This document shows, one piece after another, positions 4,501 to 8,668 of a stretch of DNA of 8,668 bases; the first letter of the stretch is position 1, and the number at the start of each line of letters is the position of its first letter. Below the pieces are notes generated by a model that saw nothing but the letters and a program-made list of their open reading frames with translations, had not been told where the DNA came from and searched no databases. The DNA comes from Deltaproteobacteria bacterium. GTDB lineage: Bacteria > JAEEML01. A program made the position numbers and the translations under genes. The stretch is taken from positions 1 through 8,668 of the forward strand of contig JAEEML010000120.1 in assembly GCA_016283195.1 (NCBI GenBank). The letters run 5' to 3'.

Positions 4501-6336
4501 GTGCAGAAAATTAAAATAAATTTTACCGGAAGCTTGCTTTTTTGCTTTTCTCTGGCGGCTATGCCGCTTTTGACGGCTTGTCCGCCGCCTCCGGGGCCGG
4601 TGATTGCTTTGCCGCCCGGTAGTGACCCTAAAACTCCCGATGGTAATTCCGATACCAAGACCGGTGAGATTAAGGAAAAACAGCCAAACGGCGGCGAAGA
4701 AGGCCAGACACAGCCGGATACCCAGACCCAGCCAGGTGGAGACGAGCCTTTGGGGCAAAATGGCCAGCTTTCTTCCGCAGACCGCTTTGCCGAGCTTTTG
4801 CAGAGCTATGATAAAGCAACAAGCGGTGAAAAAGAGAGTTTGGCCGAGCAGCTGGTGGAATTTGTCGATAGCGAACTGGCGAGCAATGAGCTCAGAAAAC
4901 ATTACGAAGAGCAAAAAGAGAGCGGGCGCAAAGGTTTTCCCATGGGCCTTTTGGGCTTTAAACTGGCCAAAACGCTCTACCACATTCGCGATTACGAGCA
5001 GGCCGAACAAGTAGCTAAAGATTTGCCGACTTTAGCGCCGGAAGATAGCTGGAGCGCGCGCGGAGCCGAAGTTATAGCCATGATTGAAGCGCGGCTCACT
5101 ACCAACAAAAAGGCTGTTGGGGTACTTTTGCCTCTTTCGGGCCGTCACAAACTTTATGGCGAAAAGGCTCTGGCCGCTATTCAGATTCTCTTTGCCGCTT
5201 ATCCCGATATTAAATTGGTGATAGAAGACTCGGCCGGTGATCCGGTTGTGGCCGCTGCTGCTGTGGAAAAAATGGTTTTAAATGACCATGTAATCGCCAT
5301 CATCGGACCGCTCACCAATCAGCCCAGCCGCCAGGCTGCGCAAAAAGCCGATGAACTGGAGGTGCCCATTATTCTTTTGGCTTTCCAGGAAGGCTTGCCG
5401 GAAATCGGCCCATTTGTCTTTAGAAATGCTCTAACGGCCGCGCAGCAAGCCAAGGCTATTGGTGATTTGGCTTTTAACCGTTTGGGTTATAACCGCTTTG
5501 CCATTTTGCACCCGCGCACCTCTTTTGGCCGCAATATTGCTTACTCATTTTGGGACGAAATAGATGCTCACGATGGCGAAGTGCGGGCTATAGAGAGCTA
5601 TCCGGCCGATGAATCAAACTTTCAGCCCTATATTAAAAAGATGGTGGGCCGCTATTATGTAGATGCCCGCAGTGAGTACTGGACAGAATTTTATGCCATA
5701 AAAGCCCAAAAACTGCCGGCTCACCGCGAATCGGCACTTTTGGAAAAAGCTGTGCGGGCGCTCCCGCCGGTGATTGATTTTGATGCTATTTTTATTCCCG
5801 ATTACAATAAGCCCATTGGCCTTATTGCCCCGGCTCTGGCTTTTGAGGATATTATTTTAACCAGAGATAAAAAGGAACTTGAGCGCATAAGAAAAGCCAC
5901 TGGTCGCCATAATTTAAAGCCGGTGACTCTCTTTGGCAACAGTCAGTGGAACAGCCCGGAAACGGTGCGCCGTGGCCAGCGCAATGTGGAAAATGCCATT
6001 TTTGTTGACAATTTTTACCTCGAAAATCCCGATAAAATTGTTTTGGATTTTGTGCAAAGCTTTAGAAATTTGCAACACACCGATCCGGGCAATACTGAGG
6101 CCCAAGCCTATGACAGCGCCGCATATCTCGCAGATATAATTACCAAAAAAGCGCCAGGCAGCCGGGCGGAAATGCGTGAAGAAATGGTAAATTACCAAAA
6201 CTTTAAAGGCGTGACCGGTTTAAAAGGCTTTGACAAAGATGGTGAGGGCAAGCGGGAACTCTTTTATTTTGTGATTAAAAATCAGGCTATAAAACTGCTC
6301 GACGATGAAGATCTCCCGCCGCCCAAAGGTCAATAA
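4501..6336 (+). CDS. LppC/LpoA-like periplasmic-binding lipoprotein (penicillin-binding protein activator type)
   Basis: 611 residues from GTG. The signal peptide ends in the lipobox LTAC with the lipidated cysteine at 27, followed at once by a Pro-rich run (CPPPPGP) and a hydrophilic Gln/Pro/Gly/Asp linker to about residue 92. Residues about 93-200 are helical and TPR-like (FAELLQSYDKA, LAKTLYHIRDYEQAEQVAKDL). From about 204 to the end is a type-1 periplasmic-binding fold: VGVLLPLSGRHKLYGEKAL, AIIGPLTNQPSRQAAQKADE and VPIILLAFQEG. This helical-plus-binding-fold order is that of LppC/LpoA lipoproteins, which in gammaproteobacteria activate a bifunctional peptidoglycan synthase from the outer membrane. 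That role here is an inference; no synthase gene is in the window. A ligand-binding lipoprotein of an amino-acid ABC transporter is the alternative, but no permease or ATPase gene adjoins it. Confidence 0.85.
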   Translation: MQKIKINFTGSLLFCFSLAAMPLLTACPPPPGPVIALPPGSDPKTPDGNSDTKTGEIKEKQPNGGEEGQTQPDTQTQPGGDEPLGQNGQLSSADRFAELLQSYDKATSGEKESLAEQLVEFVDSELASNELRKHYEEQKESGRKGFPMGLLGFKLAKTLYHIRDYEQAEQVAKDLPTLAPEDSWSARGAEVIAMIEARLTTNKKAVGVLLPLSGRHKLYGEKALAAIQILFAAYPDIKLVIEDSAGDPVVAAAAVEKMVLNDHVIAIIGPLTNQPSRQAAQKADELEVPIILLAFQEGLPEIGPFVFRNALTAAQQAKAIGDLAFNRLGYNRFAILHPRTSFGRNIAYSFWDEIDAHDGEVRAIESYPADESNFQPYIKKMVGRYYVDARSEYWTEFYAIKAQKLPAHRESALLEKAVRALPPVIDFDAIFIPDYNKPIGLIAPALAFEDIILTRDKKELERIRKATGRHNLKPVTLFGNSQWNSPETVRRGQRNVENAIFVDNFYLENPDKIVLDFVQSFRNLQHTDPGNTEAQAYDSAAYLADIITKKAPGSRAEMREEMVNYQNFKGVTGLKGFDKDGEGKRELFYFVIKNQAIKLLDDEDLPPPKGQ

Positions 6337-6349
6337 GGCGGGGGCTTTT
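6313..6349 (+). terminator. Terminator-like hairpin at the end of the LppC-like gene
   Basis: CTCCCGCC (6313-6320) pairs with GGCGGGGG (6337-6344), an 8-bp stem with one G-U pair and a 16-nt loop that contains the stop codon, followed by CTTTT. The T run is short and the stem overlaps the last codons, so termination may be partial. Partial read-through would carry transcription into the M16 gene 101 bp downstream. Confidence 0.4.
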
Positions 6350-6425
6350 GCGCGATTTTTCTTGGTTATCAGCCTTGCTCTGAGCCAAACAATAAAGTAA
6401 GAGGAAAAAGGCAGCCTAATTGCCG

Positions 6426-6430
6426 AAAGG
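6426..6430 (+). promoter_or_regulatory. Ribosome binding site of the M16 gene with a T7 spacer
   Basis: AAAGG is separated from the ATG at 6438 by exactly seven T. The distance is normal. The spacer is a homopolymer, so slippage could alter it. No clear promoter is visible between 6337 and 6425. Confidence 0.55.
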
Positions 6431-6437
6431 TTTTTTT

Positions 6438-8668
6438 ATGCACAATATAAACCGCATAGTTTATGGTAATGGCCTAACGCTCATTCATCAAGAGGTAAAT
6501 GTCGCACCGGTTGTGGCTTTAATGGTATGGGTAAAGGCCGGTTCGGCAGTGGAAAAGCCCGCAGAATTTGGCATTGCCCACATGTGCGAACACATGGTTT
6601 TTAAAGGCACCATGCGGCGCGGGGTAGGGGAGATTAGCCATTTAGCCGAAAATGCCGGCGGCGATATGAATGCTTGGACTTCCTATGACGAAACGGTTTT
6701 TCACATAACTTTGCCTGTTGCCCAAGCTGAACTGGGAGTGGATCTCTTATCCGATATGGTGCTCAATCCGCGCCTTGATAGCGCCGAGCTTGATCGCGAG
6801 AGCGAGGTTATTCTGGAGGAGCTGCGCCGCGGTGAAGACAGCCCCTTTCAGGTGCTTTCCAATGAGCTTTTCGGCATTTCTTATGGCGATGAGCCTTATG
6901 GCCATCAGATTCTCGGCACCGAGAAGACAATTAAAGCGCAAACTTCTGAGACTCTGCGCTCTTTTATAAAAGAGCATTATATTCCGCAAAATCTTATTGT
7001 GACTATGGTGGGTGATTTGCCTCTAAAAGAGGCCCAAAGGCTTGTGGCCAAATACTTCCCGCTTAAAGCGCCGGAAAATGGCGAAGCGGCTGAGCCCGCT
7101 CCCTTGGCTCCGGTTACAGAGGCGCTAAAACCTAAAAAGCCGCAACTTAAAATTATTCAGTCGGAAAAGCAAGAGAGCCATTTGGCCATTTCTTGGAGCA
7201 TTCCCAGCTTTTTGCATCAGGATATGCCGGCATTAGACCTTTTAGCCACTATTTTGGGGGGCTCCTCATCCAGCCGTCTGCCCCTCTATTTGCGCGATAA
7301 TTTGCAAATTGTGCACGGCATTGAGGCTTATGCCTTTACCCCGGAAAAGCGGGGCATTTTTATGGTTACGGCTTCCCTCGAAGCGGCGCATATAGCAGAG
7401 ACACTCAGCAAAGTGCGGGAAGAGGTGGCCCGCCTAAGCCAAGAGCCAATAGACATCGCCGAGCTTAATAAAGCCCGCTTTATGCTAAAGAGCATAGCTT
7501 TGCAACAAGCCGAGACAGTGCAGGATTTAGCCAAGAATTATGCCGGTAATGAACAGCTGAGCGGTAATCCGGATGAGGATCAGCGCTATAACAACCGCCT
7601 GGATATGGTGACACCGGCCGAACTTATGCGCGTGGCCCGCCGCTATTTAAATGTGCCTTTGACGGCTGTTATTATGGCCCCCAAAGGGGCGGAGCTGCCT
7701 ATAAAGAGCGTTTTATTAAAAAATCTGCTGCCGGTAGAAAATAATAGCCCCAAAGTGAACACTACCAGAACTCTTACCAAAGATGAGCATGGCTGGTATC
7801 ATTATGATTTGCCGACAGGCGGCCACATTGTAGCCCAGCTTGATGACCATGTGCCGCTGGTTTCCTGCTCTATCGCTTACCCCGGTGGTCAGCGCTATGA
7901 AACGGCTGAAACAGCCGGTATAGATAGCTTTTTGGCTGCTCTCTTTTCTTTTTCCACCAAGAAGCGTTCGCGGGAAAAGATGGTAGCCGCTCTCGATAAC
8001 GCGGCAGCTACCATAAGCGGTTTTTCCGGTCGCAATTCGCTTGGCATTAACGGCTCATTCTTAGCTGCCAATGTGGAGCAGACTTTACCGCTCATGCTGG
8101 AGGCTCTCTTTTGCCCAGCCTTTAAGAAAAGCGAAATAGGGCTTATTAAGCATCTGACTCTGGAGCGTATTAGCACCAAAGGAGATAGGCCTTCCGCTCT
8201 TTGCCGCGATCTTCTTTTAAAAGGACTTTACGGCGAAAAACACCCCTTTGGTCAGCCGGCAGGCGGCACATTGGCCAGTGTCAAAGCTATCGCCAATAAA
8301 AATGTATTGGCCGAGCGCCATCGGCGCATGATTTTGGCCGGTAAGCCGGTTATTGCTCTTTGCGGCCTCTTTGACCCTGAGCTAATGGCGGAAATAATAG
8401 CCGATTATTATGGCCAATATGCTCTAAAATCTGAAGAATTGCCGGCTGATGTGGCGGTTTTACCGCTGGAAAGCTCACATATTCTGGCAGAAAAGCTGGA
8501 AAAAGAACAGGTGCATCTCTCCCTGGGCTTTTTGGCGCCCAATTTTTATGCGCCCAAAGAGCGCTGGGCTCTTACTCTTTTGGAGGCCATTTTAAATGGC
8601 CAGAGCGGCCGCCTTTTTACCAAATTGCGCGATGAAGAAAGTCTGGCCTATGCTTTAAGTTCTTCTTA
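6438..8668 (+). CDS. M16 (pitrilysin-type) zinc metallopeptidase, C-terminus cut by right edge
   Basis: The frame is open for 743 codons from ATG to the window edge. The first M16 domain carries the inverted zinc site HMCEH (48-52: H48 and H52 as ligands, E51 as base), followed by FKGT. The third ligand is most likely E128 in VILEELRR, with mitochondrial-processing-peptidase-like spacing. An M16_C domain follows (about 165-350; YIPQNLIVTMVGD). A second M16 half begins near 449; at the place of its zinc site it reads GIDSFLAAL (494-502), so the ligands are lost and this half should be structural. Its own M16_C reaches the conserved GRLFTKLRDEESLAYALSS just before the edge, so only the last part of the protein is missing. 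No signal peptide is seen, so the enzyme is probably cytoplasmic unless exported otherwise. The family degrades peptides or removes targeting sequences; the substrate cannot be told. It lies 101 bp after the LppC-like gene in the same direction. Confidence 0.93.
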   Translation, partial: MHNINRIVYGNGLTLIHQEVNVAPVVALMVWVKAGSAVEKPAEFGIAHMCEHMVFKGTMRRGVGEISHLAENAGGDMNAWTSYDETVFHITLPVAQAELGVDLLSDMVLNPRLDSAELDRESEVILEELRRGEDSPFQVLSNELFGISYGDEPYGHQILGTEKTIKAQTSETLRSFIKEHYIPQNLIVTMVGDLPLKEAQRLVAKYFPLKAPENGEAAEPAPLAPVTEALKPKKPQLKIIQSEKQESHLAISWSIPSFLHQDMPALDLLATILGGSSSSRLPLYLRDNLQIVHGIEAYAFTPEKRGIFMVTASLEAAHIAETLSKVREEVARLSQEPIDIAELNKARFMLKSIALQQAETVQDLAKNYAGNEQLSGNPDEDQRYNNRLDMVTPAELMRVARRYLNVPLTAVIMAPKGAELPIKSVLLKNLLPVENNSPKVNTTRTLTKDEHGWYHYDLPTGGHIVAQLDDHVPLVSCSIAYPGGQRYETAETAGIDSFLAALFSFSTKKRSREKMVAALDNAAATISGFSGRNSLGINGSFLAANVEQTLPLMLEALFCPAFKKSEIGLIKHLTLERISTKGDRPSALCRDLLLKGLYGEKHPFGQPAGGTLASVKAIANKNVLAERHRRMILAGKPVIALCGLFDPELMAEIIADYYGQYALKSEELPADVAVLPLESSHILAEKLEKEQVHLSLGFLAPNFYAPKERWALTLLEAILNGQSGRLFTKLRDEESLAYALSSS

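Noticed and set aside
4456-5010. 184-codon minus-strand frame opposite the LppC-like gene
   Set aside because: It lies antisense to a gene with a clear lipoprotein signal and family motifs, and shows no ribosome binding site or recognisable domain.

Overview
The window looks like chromosomal DNA from a diderm (Gram-negative) bacterium of deltaproteobacterial type, with Myxococcota or Bradymonadota as the best guess. The evidence is a protein whose N-terminal domain I recall from such genomes, two lipoproteins with clear signal peptides, an LppC/LpoA-like periplasmic-binding lipoprotein, a pitrilysin-type M16 peptidase, and an EGF-repeat lipoprotein ending in a FISUMP domain. The lineage call is an inference from protein families and is only moderately secure.

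Layout from left to right. Position 1-715 (minus) is the N-terminal part of an unnamed conserved protein with a Pro/Ala-rich linker, running off the left edge, with a near-consensus promoter at 765-793. Positions 716-1082 hold no recognisable gene but contain hairpins, terminator candidates and a plus-strand promoter-like site. Position 1083-2339 (minus) is an orphan AAA+ ATPase with a DUF4143/nuclease-like C-terminus, more AT-rich than its surroundings. Positions 2340-2708 hold no gene. Position 2709-4166 (minus) is a lipoprotein with EGF-like cysteine modules, an eight-unit 39-bp tandem repeat and a C-terminal FISUMP domain. Position 4258-4345 (minus) is tRNA-Leu(GAG) with its own promoter and a strong terminator.

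To the right the genes run on the plus strand. Position 4501-6336 encodes an LppC/LpoA-like lipoprotein, and 6438-8668 encodes an M16 zinc peptidase cut by the right edge, with an intact HxxEH site in the first half and a lost one in the second. The right half (tRNA, lipoprotein, peptidase) looks like ordinary backbone. The stretch between about 900 and 4200 looks accessory.

There is no obvious multi-gene defence or biosynthetic system. The points most worth a second look are the tandem-repeat EGF/FISUMP lipoprotein, the possible transposase-less element around the AAA+ ATPase (short imperfect inverted ends flanked by CTA on both sides), and the unnamed N-terminal domain of the left-edge gene.
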